Assembly (NCBI GenBank): GCA_938021205.1
Contig: CALIGI010000228.1
Coordinates: 1-48,853, forward strand
DNA: 48,853 bases
DNA from: an uncultured Pseudanabaenaceae cyanobacterium
GTDB lineage: Bacteria > Cyanobacteriota > Cyanobacteriia > PCC-9006 > JAAUQQ01
Direction of reading: 5' to 3'
Shown: positions 17,662 to 27,160 of the stretch, piece after piece
Position numbering within the stretch: the first letter of the stretch is position 1
Layout of the letters: each line of letters starts with the position of its first letter
Position numbers and translations under genes: made by a program
Notes under the pieces: generated by a model
Database searches by the model: none
What the model saw: only the letters and a program-made list of their open reading frames with translations
Told to the model about the DNA's origin: nothing

Positions 17662-17935
17662 GGTCTATCCTTTGCTCGTCAAAAAAGACTCTATAGCAAT
17701 TCAAAGCGCTTGTAGAGTTGTCTTAACCGCATCATAAGAGGAGGGTTCTCGCCCCTCTGGCAGGTTGCGGCGCAGTTCTCGAATTGGCCCCGAAGGAAGC
17801 GCTAAATCCGCATATAGGCGGATAAAAGTAGCTATTCTTCTGTGACAGCCAACCACGCGGCACAGGTTCACACAGCGGTCTCAAACAACTCAAGATTTCT
17901 CAAAACAACTCTAAAAACAGCAAATGGCTAATTCG

Positions 17936-19468
17936 CTAATTCGCATGATCTGAAAATTGAGTGGCAAAGTTTTTGGCTCGGTGGGGGGAGAGCGATCGCG
18001 CTTTCAAGATGGCTGCCACTAAGCAAGCATAGGAGACAATTCCGACCCCCGCGAGCAAGAACGCACTATAGCTCCCCATCACATTCCACAGGGCATGGAG
18101 CAGTGACGCCGTGCCATAGCCCACCCCCAAAATCAACCAACGCCGCTGGGGCAGCATCACGCTCAGGCCAATGAAGTAGCCGAAGTAACCGCTATAGGCG
18201 ATATGCCCTGCAACGGACCCCAGAAGCCGGGGAATCAGCAACTGCAAGCCAGCGAGTTGACTCGCATCTACACCGCTCCCCAAACTCATCTGGGTCATAT
18301 AGGGCACGTATTGGCCCAGCGTCTCCAACAGGGTAAAGCCCACGGCTGAAGCTGCCCCTAGCAAAATTCCGTCCAACGGCTCCCAGATGCCGAGGCGATC
18401 GCGCCAGGGGGGAGCCAGATAACGCGCTAGCCCCGCCAAAATGGCCAGGGGCAAAACCTTGAGCAACTCCTCCATCAGCCCCGCTCCCACCAACATGCGA
18501 GTGAACAGGAGCGGTATCGGTAACTGCTCATCTGCCATGGGAATGGCCCCCGGCAAAACATCTCGGAACAACCACAGCGAAACGTTCAGTAGTGGCGTCG
18601 ATAGCAAGGTAATGGTTAGGCCTGCGGTCAACAGCGGTAGCCACCAGGGCTTGGCCTTGCCACAGAGTCGATAGACAAAGTAATAGGCCCCAAAGCTGAG
18701 ATAGGAAGCCAGGAGACCATTGAACCAGCGGGGCTGACCCACAGTCAGAAAGAGCGAGACCACCACTGCAACGGTGACGATGCCAGGAATCAAATAGGCT
18801 TTTCGGGTCAGATCTGCCCCTGTCGAGAGCAGGGGAAAGAGCTGACTGAGCGTGACCGGTTGGCCTGAATCTGCCCCTGTCGCCACTTGGGATAAAGGAG
18901 CTGAGGAAACCTGATACTCGAAGCAAAAAAGCGGACCAGACTGACCGAGCTGAAGGCGATCGCCTACTTCCAAGATTTGGCATCCCCAGACGCGATGACC
19001 ATTCACATAGGTGCCATTGGCACTGCCCAAGTCACACAATTGCCAACGCAGGGTGCCCGTCTCAGACTGGCTCCCCTGGGGAGGCTGTGGATCAGCTCGA
19101 TTCAAATCATCCCGAACGAGGGGGGTCGCAAGCTCAGGAACAGCCCGCACAACCGCATGCTCGCGGGAGACCACGGGATAAAGCTCATCATCAATGACAA
19201 TTGCACAGCGAGGATCCCGCCCTAGGAGCATCGGCTCCCCAGGTGACAGCAAATGCCAGCGATCAAATAGCCCCGAAGCATGGCCTGTTCCCAAGCCTTG
19301 ACTCCGCTCTGCCATCCTCCCAGAAGGCTTACGTCCAGACCTGGCGGAAACCGAGTCCATCTGTGTCCCTAAGGAAAGGGAATCAGCTAGCCCAGCACTG
19401 ACCTCATCGACCCCAATGGCCAAGGAATCTTGACCAAGGGCCAACTGCTTGAGAAACGCCTGGGACAT
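17936..19468 (-). CDS. FHA domain fused to PrsW-type intramembrane protease
   Basis: The gene encodes a 510-aa protein. Residues about 70-186 are a forkhead-associated phosphothreonine-binding domain (LLGRDPRCAIVID; VSREHAVV; LGSANGTYVNG). The C-terminal half contains about eight membrane segments carrying the PrsW glutamic-protease motifs: EELLK (Glu333, Glu334, Lys337), F-x3-E (Glu382), GHIAYSGY (His422) and LHALWN (His458). All expected active-site residues are present. PrsW proteins cleave membrane anti-sigma factors or related substrates; here the FHA domain could tether phosphorylated targets of the Ser/Thr kinases. That link is inference. The first in-frame start (19480) is TTG, so I chose the ATG at 19468. 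Confidence 0.88.
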   Translation of the reverse strand: MSQAFLKQLALGQDSLAIGVDEVSAGLADSLSLGTQMDSVSARSGRKPSGRMAERSQGLGTGHASGLFDRWHLLSPGEPMLLGRDPRCAIVIDDELYPVVSREHAVVRAVPELATPLVRDDLNRADPQPPQGSQSETGTLRWQLCDLGSANGTYVNGHRVWGCQILEVGDRLQLGQSGPLFCFEYQVSSAPLSQVATGADSGQPVTLSQLFPLLSTGADLTRKAYLIPGIVTVAVVVSLFLTVGQPRWFNGLLASYLSFGAYYFVYRLCGKAKPWWLPLLTAGLTITLLSTPLLNVSLWLFRDVLPGAIPMADEQLPIPLLFTRMLVGAGLMEELLKVLPLAILAGLARYLAPPWRDRLGIWEPLDGILLGAASAVGFTLLETLGQYVPYMTQMSLGSGVDASQLAGLQLLIPRLLGSVAGHIAYSGYFGYFIGLSVMLPQRRWLILGVGYGTASLLHALWNVMGSYSAFLLAGVGIVSYACLVAAILKARSLSPHRAKNFATQFSDHAN

Positions 19469-19566
19469 CGGAACAGCCAAGGGAATTCGCCTTTGTTCAA
19501 AAAGACAATTTTGTAAAATAAAGACAATGGAGCCAGCAAACCACTCAATAGACTAAAAAGTCCAGC

Positions 19567-19593
19567 ATGCAAAGCTCAGTATGCAAAGCTCAG
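19567..19593. repeat. short tandem duplication
   Basis: The 13-mer ATGCAAAGCTCAG occurs twice in tandem with a 14-base period, upstream of the FHA-PrsW gene and after the end of the small membrane-protein gene. It is probably a slippage product. Confidence 0.6.
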
Positions 19594-19607
19594 ACAGCGC
19601 TCTGAAC

Positions 19608-19811
19608 CTAAGCCACATCGTCCGTATCAGCAGATTTCACAGCTCCCAGAAAACTCAGGGCAGCCATGGGCAAGCTCAAAGCCAAAATAACTGTGGTCAC
19701 AGTGCTACCCAGCTCAGGGTCGCCCGAGGTCAACTCAAACACCGAGCCCACCGCCGCGATCGCCGCGATACAGGAGAGCCCGAGAAACAACATACTTTTT
19801 GGCGTTGCCAT
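19608..19811 (-). CDS. small two-helix membrane protein
   Basis: The gene encodes a 67-aa protein with two hydrophobic helices, LFLGLSCIAAIAAVGSVF (about residues 8-25) and VTTVILALSLPMAALSFLG (about 38-56), separated by an acidic turn (ELTSGDPELG). AGGAG is positioned nine bases before the ATG, which supports real translation. The composition and start look like a conserved small cyanobacterial membrane protein, but I cannot name the family. It lies between peptide deformylase and the FHA-PrsW gene on the same strand, 188 bases from the former. Function unknown. Confidence 0.7.
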   Translation of the reverse strand: MATPKSMLFLGLSCIAAIAAVGSVFELTSGDPELGSTVTTVILALSLPMAALSFLGAVKSADTDDVA

Positions 19812-19999
19812 GGAGGGCTCCTAAAGGATATTCAAACTTCTCTCCATTGAAAGCAGCAGTCTGCCTCCAGGGCAAGCTTTCTGCCCAAAGACGACCAAGA
19901 TTCTGAGCAACCTTAGCTCATATTTAAACCAAACCGAGCCACGATCAGTCCAGCTCGTTACTCCGTTTGCTCCAGTCATCCATGCAACTCAAGTCATCC

Positions 20000-20563
20000 T
20001 TAGACCAAAGACTTTACATCGCCCACCTTAAAGCCCTGCTTCTTGAGTTCCTGGGTCAGCGCCACCTTGTTCGCCACACGATCCACAAACAACACCCCAT
20101 TCAAATGATCCATCTCATGTTGAATCACCCGCGCCAGGATGTCATTGACCTTGAGCTTGCGGGGACGACCCGTCTCATCCTTAAAGGCAACTTCAATCGC
20201 CTCGGGCCGCTTCACATCCAAAAAGACACCCGGAATGCTGAGGCAACCCTCTTGGTCCAGCGCCAGCTCCTTGCTAAAGCTCTTGATGACGGGATTCACC
20301 ATGACCAAAGGCTGATTTGAAGCCTCCTCGGGGTCAATATCGATAACTAGCAGTTGCTTATTCAAGCCAATCTGGGGCGCAGCGAGGCCAATGCCGTCTT
20401 CGCTGTACATGGTCTGGAGCATCTCGCGGATCAGCGTCCGCAGACTGTCGTCAATTTTGGAGACCCGCTTTGCTGGCAGACGCAGCACGCGATCGCCCAT
20501 GTGGTGCACCTCAAGGGGGGGCGTCTTGAGCTTTGTCTTTTCAACCAGAATTTGGGGTGCCAT
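20000..20563 (-). CDS. def: peptide deformylase
   Basis: The gene encodes a 187-aa enzyme that removes the formyl group from the N-terminal methionine of new proteins in the cytoplasm. All three family motifs are visible: GIGLAAPQIG, EGCLS (metal-ligand Cys) and QHEMDH (two metal-ligand His and the catalytic Glu). Length is normal. The N-terminal 15 residues are an extension typical of cyanobacterial forms. It lies 234 bases downstream of the GT39 gene on the same strand and is probably transcribed independently. Confidence 0.95.
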   Translation of the reverse strand: MAPQILVEKTKLKTPPLEVHHMGDRVLRLPAKRVSKIDDSLRTLIREMLQTMYSEDGIGLAAPQIGLNKQLLVIDIDPEEASNQPLVMVNPVIKSFSKELALDQEGCLSIPGVFLDVKRPEAIEVAFKDETGRPRKLKVNDILARVIQHEMDHLNGVLFVDRVANKVALTQELKKQGFKVGDVKSLV

Positions 20564-20797
20564 AGGTCAGGATTGGAAGTCGCGAGCTAGGCCTCTGTAA
20601 CGGACGCCGTAGCTTAATTAATCTCCATACTACCAAGCAAGTAGGGGCTTCCTAGGACTTCTATGGGGAAAAGCAGTACGGATTCCTGGCAAACAGAGGC
20701 GTCGCTGCTGAAGCCTTTACGCTCCTCTCAAACAACTCTCTTTGAAGAAATTTACGACCTCTCGTTTAAGTCAAGGTTCATCATTACTCACCAATCG

Positions 20798-22477
20798 TTA
20801 GGAACGAGAGACATACCAATAGGCATCATTGAACGGCTGGACCTCATACTGCTGCTGCATCTGTTCCAGCAACTCTGCCGTGGGGGCATAGAGATAAAAG
20901 TCCCGATACTCATCGGGAACTTGAGGTAGCTCCTGAGATTGCACCAACAGCCATCGCGCCTCATCAGGCAAGGCATGACTAACCGCCATGGCATAGACAA
21001 AGAAAGCATCACTGACAAATAGGGGAGGCTGGGCTTGGATGGCGATTTCACCGCCCCCAGTTCCAGCAATCGTGCTCTCAACCAGACTTGCCTGACGCTG
21101 CTCATGCTCACGCACTAAAGCGGGCAAGTCCAAATTGGCATTGGCAGCAGACTTAGACCACCAATCCCAGCTCATCACCATCACTGCATTGGACCAAAGG
21201 CCCATGGTCAGGAGTCCCGCTAACAATACCTGGCCCAAGCGTCGGGGTCCTCGCACCAGCCAGTGCGTCAGCACAAAGGCCATGATGAGCTGAAGGCCCA
21301 CCACCGCCGGAAGCCAGTCGTGAAAGGCTCCGGAGCGCTGGCCACCCATGATCATCAGATCTGACAGAATCAGCACCGCCGCTGTAGCTCCCACCATTGC
21401 TAGGAGCAGTTGCTTCGCGGGAGCCTCGGAACGCAAGGCAAAGCGCCAGAGGGCGATCGCTATCCAAACCAAATTGCTCCCCAATAACAAAGCCAAGCCA
21501 ATAAGTCCTAGCCGAGCCCCCGATTCATCCCAAGTAAAATCCAGCAAAGTCAAATTCCAGGCCTTCACCCAGGCCTTCACTAGCCCCAAACTCAAGCTGC
21601 TTTGAGCCACCACTGCCGCTGCTTCAGGCTGCTGAAAATTATCAAAATGCACCAGGGCAAAATTCACCAGGGTAAAAATCACCCAGGGCAGAAATAGAAG
21701 GGCACCGACGAAACTCGCACCGAGATAACGACGCAATGCCCCCCGCCTCAAACTGCTGCTCCACTGCCCCCATTCTCGCCAGGCCATAAAGACACCATGG
21801 GCAATGATCACCAGGCCATGGAGCAAGTGGCCATAAAGCCCTAGCGCAAAGCTCAAGCTGTACAGCGCCCAAGCCCCAACCGTCTGCCTGCGCAATGCCC
21901 GGACTAAAGCAGCAGAAGACAAAAAAATCAGCAACGTCCACAGGCTGTAAGGCCTTGCCTCCTGGGCATAGAGCAGATGAAACGGTGACTGCGCCACCAG
22001 CGCCATAGCCACTGCCCCCACCCAAGTACCAGGGAAAAGTTCACGGCAAAGCCAATACACCGCCGGAATCAACAGGACACTCAACGCCACTGAAAACAGG
22101 CGCAGACTCGTCACCGTTTGGCCAAATCGCCTAACCCAGCCCCGCAAGCTCAGGAAATAGGGTGGCGGCGATTCAGGCGCGGTGAGGGCAATATGCCTGA
22201 CCGTATCCAAGGCTCTCCGATCATCATTGGGAAACTGAAACCGCTGTAGCTCTGAATTTGCGATGACCTGGCCGGTGACAAGCTGTTCCACTGCATCACG
22301 ATCGCTATAACCCGACAGATGAAAAGCCGTAAACCCTTCATCCAACCCAAAGGCCTTGTGGGAGACATTGGTAAATCGCAGAACAATGCCCAGCAAAATC
22401 GCCATGATGACGATGCCTCTCAACCAGCGAGGCATGGGCCTAGCAGCTCGAAGCGAATCGTTAGCGGGAGTCGGCAT
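20798..22477 (-). CDS. GT39/ArnT-like membrane glycosyltransferase
   Basis: The gene encodes a 559-aa polytopic membrane protein of the PMT/ArnT superfamily. The first transmembrane helix (IVIMAILLGIVLRF) is followed by a loop with the catalytic acidic pair (FGLDEGFTAFHLSGY), as in GT-C enzymes. About ten further membrane helices follow, then a soluble domain of about 100 residues. Such enzymes transfer a sugar from a polyprenyl-phosphate donor to lipids, glycans or proteins on the outer face of the inner membrane. It is the last gene of the ten-gene glycan locus, 66 bases after the flippase-like gene. The GT2 gene at the start of the locus could supply its donor; this is inference. Confidence 0.85.
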   Translation of the reverse strand: MPTPANDSLRAARPMPRWLRGIVIMAILLGIVLRFTNVSHKAFGLDEGFTAFHLSGYSDRDAVEQLVTGQVIANSELQRFQFPNDDRRALDTVRHIALTAPESPPPYFLSLRGWVRRFGQTVTSLRLFSVALSVLLIPAVYWLCRELFPGTWVGAVAMALVAQSPFHLLYAQEARPYSLWTLLIFLSSAALVRALRRQTVGAWALYSLSFALGLYGHLLHGLVIIAHGVFMAWREWGQWSSSLRRGALRRYLGASFVGALLFLPWVIFTLVNFALVHFDNFQQPEAAAVVAQSSLSLGLVKAWVKAWNLTLLDFTWDESGARLGLIGLALLLGSNLVWIAIALWRFALRSEAPAKQLLLAMVGATAAVLILSDLMIMGGQRSGAFHDWLPAVVGLQLIMAFVLTHWLVRGPRRLGQVLLAGLLTMGLWSNAVMVMSWDWWSKSAANANLDLPALVREHEQRQASLVESTIAGTGGGEIAIQAQPPLFVSDAFFVYAMAVSHALPDEARWLLVQSQELPQVPDEYRDFYLYAPTAELLEQMQQQYEVQPFNDAYWYVSRS

Positions 22478-22543
22478 GACATATCAGCAGCGGCGACGGT
22501 GGGGATGAACCCGAACAAAATTGGAACGGACAAAATTGGAGCG

Positions 22544-23653
22544 CTAGCGTAGCTGCGGCCCAGCTCCCGTCCAACCAGGAGTACCGCCCGCAGTAGGTCG
22601 CTCAGGCGTAGATTCCGGCGCGAGTCCTTTTAGATCTGAGCGCGAGAGTCCCAGACGCAATCCCAGCAACAATCCCAGCACAGGAGTCAGCACGTACATG
22701 ACAAGGCGTAGCAACAGGGCAGCGGCGATCGCCTCAGCTCCCACAACCTCGTAGAAATTGAGCCCAAACCGCACCGCCGCCTCAAAAGGACCCACAAACC
22801 CCGGCGAAGAAGGCAGAGCAATGGCAAACGCCGCCAAACTCTGGGTAATCAGCGCTCCAATCCAGCCCGGTTCGGTAATGCCGAGCGCTAGAAGCACCGC
22901 CCAGTAGGTAATGCCATTAACCGACCAGGACAGGAACGTAGCTCCCAGGGTGAGCAAAAACTGACCGGGCTTACGAAACACGCTCAGCCCCGATAACAAA
23001 CCACCGAGCAGATGCTCCGCCTGACTCCGCCAGCGCCCTAGACCTAGGCACTGCATGCAATGCCCGACAAAATCCGTAATTAATCTGGGATAGCGGGCCA
23101 AGAGCCAAAACAGCGAACAGCTCACACCAATCACAGCACCCAAAAAACCCAGCGGCAAACGACCGGAAAGCTGAGGCTGCCGCACTAGCAGCCCTAGCAG
23201 GATCAAAAACACCACCAACACGTCCATGAGCTTCTCCCCCAGGACACTGCCCAAAGCAGGCTCAAGCGGCACCTTCGCCCAGCGATTGAGTAAGACGGCT
23301 CGCACCACTTCACCAGCCGAAGCGGGCAGGACGCTATTAGCGGAATAGCCGACGAAAAAGGCATAGAAGCGATCGCGCCATCGCCCCGGCCAACATTGCG
23401 CCGCGAGCAACAAGCCCCAGCGCCAAGCTCGCAGTGCAAACACAGCGAGATAAGCCCCCAATGCCACCGCCAACCAGCCATAGTTAATCCGGCTCAAAAC
23501 CTGCCCCAACGCAGGCAAGGATAGATCCCGCAGGGACCAAGCCAACAGGCCAACCGTCACACCACCGCACAGTAGCCAGTAAAGAGCTTTACGCCAAGCA
23601 GGCGTTTTCTGTCGAGGGACAGACTGCAATGGTTCAGAGTCTAAGCGCGCCAT
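22544..23653 (-). CDS. flippase-like/lysylphosphatidylglycerol synthase TM-region protein
   Basis: The gene encodes a 369-aa membrane protein of the LPG_synthase_TM/AglD family (UPF0104). Visible signatures are ALRAWRWGLLL, the segment GYSANSVLPASAGEVVRA (about residues 107-124) and a C-terminal PSSPGFVGPFEAA stretch. About eight hydrophobic segments are present and there is no aminoacyl-transferase domain. Members are proposed to act on lipid-linked sugars. It overlaps the end of the polysaccharide deacetylase gene by 13 bases, showing tight coupling in the glycan operon. The exact substrate cannot be read from the sequence. Confidence 0.85.
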   Translation of the reverse strand: MARLDSEPLQSVPRQKTPAWRKALYWLLCGGVTVGLLAWSLRDLSLPALGQVLSRINYGWLAVALGAYLAVFALRAWRWGLLLAAQCWPGRWRDRFYAFFVGYSANSVLPASAGEVVRAVLLNRWAKVPLEPALGSVLGEKLMDVLVVFLILLGLLVRQPQLSGRLPLGFLGAVIGVSCSLFWLLARYPRLITDFVGHCMQCLGLGRWRSQAEHLLGGLLSGLSVFRKPGQFLLTLGATFLSWSVNGITYWAVLLALGITEPGWIGALITQSLAAFAIALPSSPGFVGPFEAAVRFGLNFYEVVGAEAIAAALLLRLVMYVLTPVLGLLLGLRLGLSRSDLKGLAPESTPERPTAGGTPGWTGAGPQLR

Positions 23654-24657
23654 ACGGCGGCCTCCTGGGGAGCGTAACGCTCGCGAGGTTCATAACGAGG
23701 TAGATTTGCAGCCCCAACCTGCTGGGCATGTTTGCCCATGGGCAATACCTCAAACTGCTCACGGAGCATATCAATGGCCTTACCTAGGGTGTTGAGCTTC
23801 TTGTCACTGGATAGGCCCATGCCAGGGAAGAAAGCCAGTGCTGGAACATCTTCTTTGCCAAGGAAATCTAGGGGATGGAGTAGGAGGGAAGGCTGGGTGC
23901 GGGTGAGGCGGCAGAGGAGGAGGGCGATGCGGAAATAGAGCAGGGCGATCGCCGGGGAAAAAACGCTCAAATACAGCACATAGCTGAAGTGGATAGGGAT
24001 CTTGAAAATCGGCATGGTGGTCACCGGAATCTCAACTAGCGCTTTGCCCTGCTCCGCCACATCCTCCATACGCCAGCGGTAGGGTTTCAGGGGTTGAAAG
24101 CCATCCTTGAATCCCCCAAACAAAGCCTTGCGCTTCTGTCGCTCAGCCTGGCTCAAATTGGCCGTAGCAAAGTAATAAGCCCGAGCCAAAGGTCCCAGAT
24201 AAGTGGGGAATGTAGAGGCGTCATATTGATAGCCACGCCGCGCCAGCACCTTGAGCACGTTGGGGGAGAAACTAAAGCCCGGCCCTCGAAACCCTGTAGG
24301 TTTGAGTCCCGTGACCTTTTCAATGTGGGATTCAGCCAAGGCAATCTCCTGCTCAATTTCATCTTCGGTGTAGAGATGCAACCAAGACTCATGGTGGAAG
24401 GAATGGTTACCCACTTCATGGCCCGCTGCCCCAATGGAGGCGATCGCCTGCTCGTTTTTCTCCAGTGCGGCATCTTGCCCCACGATGAAGAACGTTATTT
24501 TGAGCTGGCGCTGCCCAAAGAAATCGAGCGCCCGAGGCACCATCACATTGAGATAGGACGGATGGCTCTCCCAACCCTCATCACCATGAATTTTCATGTA
24601 AGACCACTGGTTATCCAGGTCTAGGGAAAGGCTGGCAAGAGGTTTCGTGGCAGGCAT
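23641..24657 (-). CDS. polysaccharide deacetylase, NodB type
   Basis: The gene encodes a 338-aa carbohydrate esterase family 4-like enzyme. Visible motifs are SLDLDNQW near the start (metal-binding Asp), TFFIVGQDA, the metal-ligand GNHSFHHES (H-x3-H type) and FRGPGFSFS. Family members remove N-acetyl groups from sugar polymers or lipid-linked sugars. No signal peptide is seen, so it probably acts on a cytoplasmic lipid-linked intermediate rather than on cell wall; this is inference. The last 13 bases overlap the flippase-like gene. Confidence 0.87.
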   Translation of the reverse strand: MPATKPLASLSLDLDNQWSYMKIHGDEGWESHPSYLNVMVPRALDFFGQRQLKITFFIVGQDAALEKNEQAIASIGAAGHEVGNHSFHHESWLHLYTEDEIEQEIALAESHIEKVTGLKPTGFRGPGFSFSPNVLKVLARRGYQYDASTFPTYLGPLARAYYFATANLSQAERQKRKALFGGFKDGFQPLKPYRWRMEDVAEQGKALVEIPVTTMPIFKIPIHFSYVLYLSVFSPAIALLYFRIALLLCRLTRTQPSLLLHPLDFLGKEDVPALAFFPGMGLSSDKKLNTLGKAIDMLREQFEVLPMGKHAQQVGAANLPRYEPRERYAPQEAAVWRA

Positions 24658-24736
24658 AGTAAAAGATTGAACAGTGGATTAAAGCAACCGTGAAAGTGGG
24701 GAGAGTAGATGGGGCTCCTCCCCGCGAGCGCCAGGA

Positions 24737-26095
24737 CTAAACCGGAGTTGCCCCTGGCGACTCTGACATGACGCGATTGCTGGGTAAAATGCCGCGTAGC
24801 TTGCGCTGAGTGCGCCAGTAAACGTCTTCCATGAGGGCATGGGAGAATTCCCCGTTCCGCCCTACGGTGTACAGACCCTCCACCCCCGTCGTCTGTCTCC
24901 ATCGCTGGCGTACGTCTTCATAGGTATTGAGATAGACCGGGTAAGCGCAGGAAGCACGCAGCACCCGGCACCCCTGGTAGCGCTGGCGAATATCGGGGAT
25001 GAGAGGCTCTAGATCCTTAAGGCAGCTTTCTCCCAAGGCTTCGTCATCCATCGACCAAAGGTCATCCCCCTTCTCACAGCCAATATCCACAGTAATTAGG
25101 GTCTTACCCACGGGGGCCAACCAGGGCATTGAAATCGGCGTTTCGGTGACCCGGAACGTGGTGAAATCTTTCCCAGGGAGCCAAACAACCGTGTCCTTGA
25201 GCAGACCTCGCCCCTTCAGGCGCAAATTGATAAACATCATGGGGCGGTAGCGAAACTGAGCCAGTGCAGCCAGGCGATCGGTTCCCCGCATCATGCGAGA
25301 CAGAATGTGGCAGGGGGCGGTGCTGATAACGCCAGAAACTGGCAGCTCTTGGCCATTTACCTGGACAGCCTGAACCTGGTTGTTATCCACCCACACTGCT
25401 TCCACGGGAGAGCTGAGGCGAATCTGAGACTCTAGCCCCTCTGCAATTTTGCGACAGAGCAAGCCCACGCCCCCATCAGGGTAGACATGCCACATGTGGG
25501 AATTTTCAGGAATTTCATGGCTGTAGCCACAAGCAACGGCCCGCCCGGTCATGCGGCCGATATTACGAAATTTGAGCGTCTGGGCGATGGAGTTTTGCAG
25601 CTTTTCGCTGCCGACAGCCGCCGACAGCTCGGCCGCCGGAACGCCAGACCAAGCCTCTAGGAGTGGCAAGGCAACTTCATTTGCCAGAGCGCTGCCGTAG
25701 GACGCCCTAAACCAAGTCGCTGCCGAACGAAACTGCCGCTTGTGGATCCTGGGGTTGAGCCGACTGGAGATCCCGCTGAGAACGTAGCGGGGAGACTGCA
25801 ATAGCCCCAAGGGATAACCATAGCTTTTGCCATTGAGATGGACGCTTTCACCGTAATACTTGACCGTGCGACATTGGGCCCCCACACCCAGGGCCGCCGC
25901 CAGACGGTTATTGATAAAATGGGCTCCAAAATCGTAGGTAAAGCCATCATCGTCGTGAAAGCTCGTGGCTAATCCTGCGACCTTAGGGCCTGCTTCATAG
26001 AGCACAAACGGCACCTTGTGGCGCTGTAAGAATGCCGCTGCGGTGAGGCCAGCCGGGCCTCCCCCAATAATGGCGATAGGTTTTGTTGGAGACAT
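24737..26095 (-). CDS. FAD-dependent amine oxidase/protoporphyrinogen oxidase-like protein
   Basis: The gene encodes a 452-aa flavoprotein. The N-terminus has the dinucleotide-binding IIGGGPAGLTAAAFL, then an acidic YEAG end of strand two and a GGL-type turn (VAGLATSF). Further on, YDFGAHFINN resembles the UDP-galactopyranose mutase/amine oxidase families. It probably oxidises or rearranges a sugar or lipid intermediate of the glycan locus; the reaction is not determined. The frame is open to 26116, but the ATG at 26095 has a strong AGGGGG ribosome binding site and places the Rossmann motif at the N-terminus. It starts 10 bases after the methyltransferase stop codon. Confidence 0.85.
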   Translation of the reverse strand: MSPTKPIAIIGGGPAGLTAAAFLQRHKVPFVLYEAGPKVAGLATSFHDDDGFTYDFGAHFINNRLAAALGVGAQCRTVKYYGESVHLNGKSYGYPLGLLQSPRYVLSGISSRLNPRIHKRQFRSAATWFRASYGSALANEVALPLLEAWSGVPAAELSAAVGSEKLQNSIAQTLKFRNIGRMTGRAVACGYSHEIPENSHMWHVYPDGGVGLLCRKIAEGLESQIRLSSPVEAVWVDNNQVQAVQVNGQELPVSGVISTAPCHILSRMMRGTDRLAALAQFRYRPMMFINLRLKGRGLLKDTVVWLPGKDFTTFRVTETPISMPWLAPVGKTLITVDIGCEKGDDLWSMDDEALGESCLKDLEPLIPDIRQRYQGCRVLRASCAYPVYLNTYEDVRQRWRQTTGVEGLYTVGRNGEFSHALMEDVYWRTQRKLRGILPSNRVMSESPGATPV

Positions 26096-26105
26096 CAGAT
26101 TCCCC

Positions 26106-27116
26106 CTAATTCTCAAACGGACGGCGTAAAGTCACTCGCAACAAAGCTCCATGTCCAAAAGCTTGGAAGACTTGATCAAAGAGAGTGAAAAACCCAAGCG
26201 ACAGCGTGGATTCCAAACTAAATTGCTTCACCAACCAACTCGCTGCATTCCAATCCACCAGGTAGTTGTGAATGGAATAGACCCAGTTGACAGGACTCAC
26301 GATGGTTTGGATCTTCACCACTTCTAAATCGGTTTCCATCGCGAGCCTCCCCACGGTGTTGGCATTGAACAGATTCCAGTGGCGGGGAAAGTGATACCCT
26401 CCCCAATGGCGATGGCCGAAGAGGCGAAAGTCCCAGGTATCGGTGTTGTCAGTCACGATGACCAATTCCCCACCTGGCTTGAGCAACCGACGCACAGCTT
26501 GAATCACCTCCGCTGGATCATCCACATGCTCTAGGGTGGCAATCATGAAGGCCAAGTCATACTGGTGAGCAGGCAAGTCCACCGCTTGAATGGTGCCTTG
26601 GTGAAGCTTGAGCCCTTGCTGTCGACCGAGGGCGACGGCGCGATCGCTCATGTCCACCCCCTCCAATTGCCAATCTGAACGTCCAAATTGACGTAAGAGC
26701 TTGAGGTGAAATCCGTCGCCACAGCCCACATCCAAAAGGCGAGCCCCCGGCCCCAAGCGCTGACAAGCTGATAGGAGCCGCTTCGCCTCTAATCGCTGAC
26801 GTACGCGATAGATCAAGCCATATCGTTCAGCAGAAAAATCAAAGGCGTGATAGTCGAGTGGATAAATCCGGTCTAAGGTTGTCATTGCAGGACGAGGGTT
26901 GAGATAAACCAAGCCGCAGCATCGGCATTGCACAGCGAGAAACGTATCCGGGCTCGTGCGATATTCAAAGTCTTCACCAACCGCAAGGGGCTCTGCATCA
27001 TCAGAGCCACAGACGCAGCAAGTGACGGGTTCTAGGGGAAGGGGGCGATCGCTGTCAGGACGGTGAATCGCCCCCATTAGGGGGGTGGTAAGGGATTGGG
27101 TAAGGGAGTGTGACAT
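26106..27116 (-). CDS. class I SAM-dependent methyltransferase with N-terminal zinc-binding module
   Basis: The gene encodes a 336-aa protein. Residues about 33-75 contain CCVCGSDDAE and CRCCGLVYLNPRP, a zinc-ribbon module often found on sugar or polysaccharide methyltransferases. The methyltransferase domain covers about residues 120-240 with ARLLDVGCGDGFHLKLL (SAM-binding glycines), an acidic strand-two end (LEGVDMS) and a post-II AFMIATLEHVDDP. A hydrophobic C-terminal stretch may touch the membrane. It is the fifth downstream gene of the glycan locus and is followed closely by the FAD gene. The acceptor is probably a sugar in the same pathway (inference). Confidence 0.87.
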   Translation of the reverse strand: MSHSLTQSLTTPLMGAIHRPDSDRPLPLEPVTCCVCGSDDAEPLAVGEDFEYRTSPDTFLAVQCRCCGLVYLNPRPAMTTLDRIYPLDYHAFDFSAERYGLIYRVRQRLEAKRLLSACQRLGPGARLLDVGCGDGFHLKLLRQFGRSDWQLEGVDMSDRAVALGRQQGLKLHQGTIQAVDLPAHQYDLAFMIATLEHVDDPAEVIQAVRRLLKPGGELVIVTDNTDTWDFRLFGHRHWGGYHFPRHWNLFNANTVGRLAMETDLEVVKIQTIVSPVNWVYSIHNYLVDWNAASWLVKQFSLESTLSLGFFTLFDQVFQAFGHGALLRVTLRRPFEN

Positions 27117-27160
27117 AGAATTACGGGCTACAAATTAAGTCGGGCTCAGTCAACTTAGGA

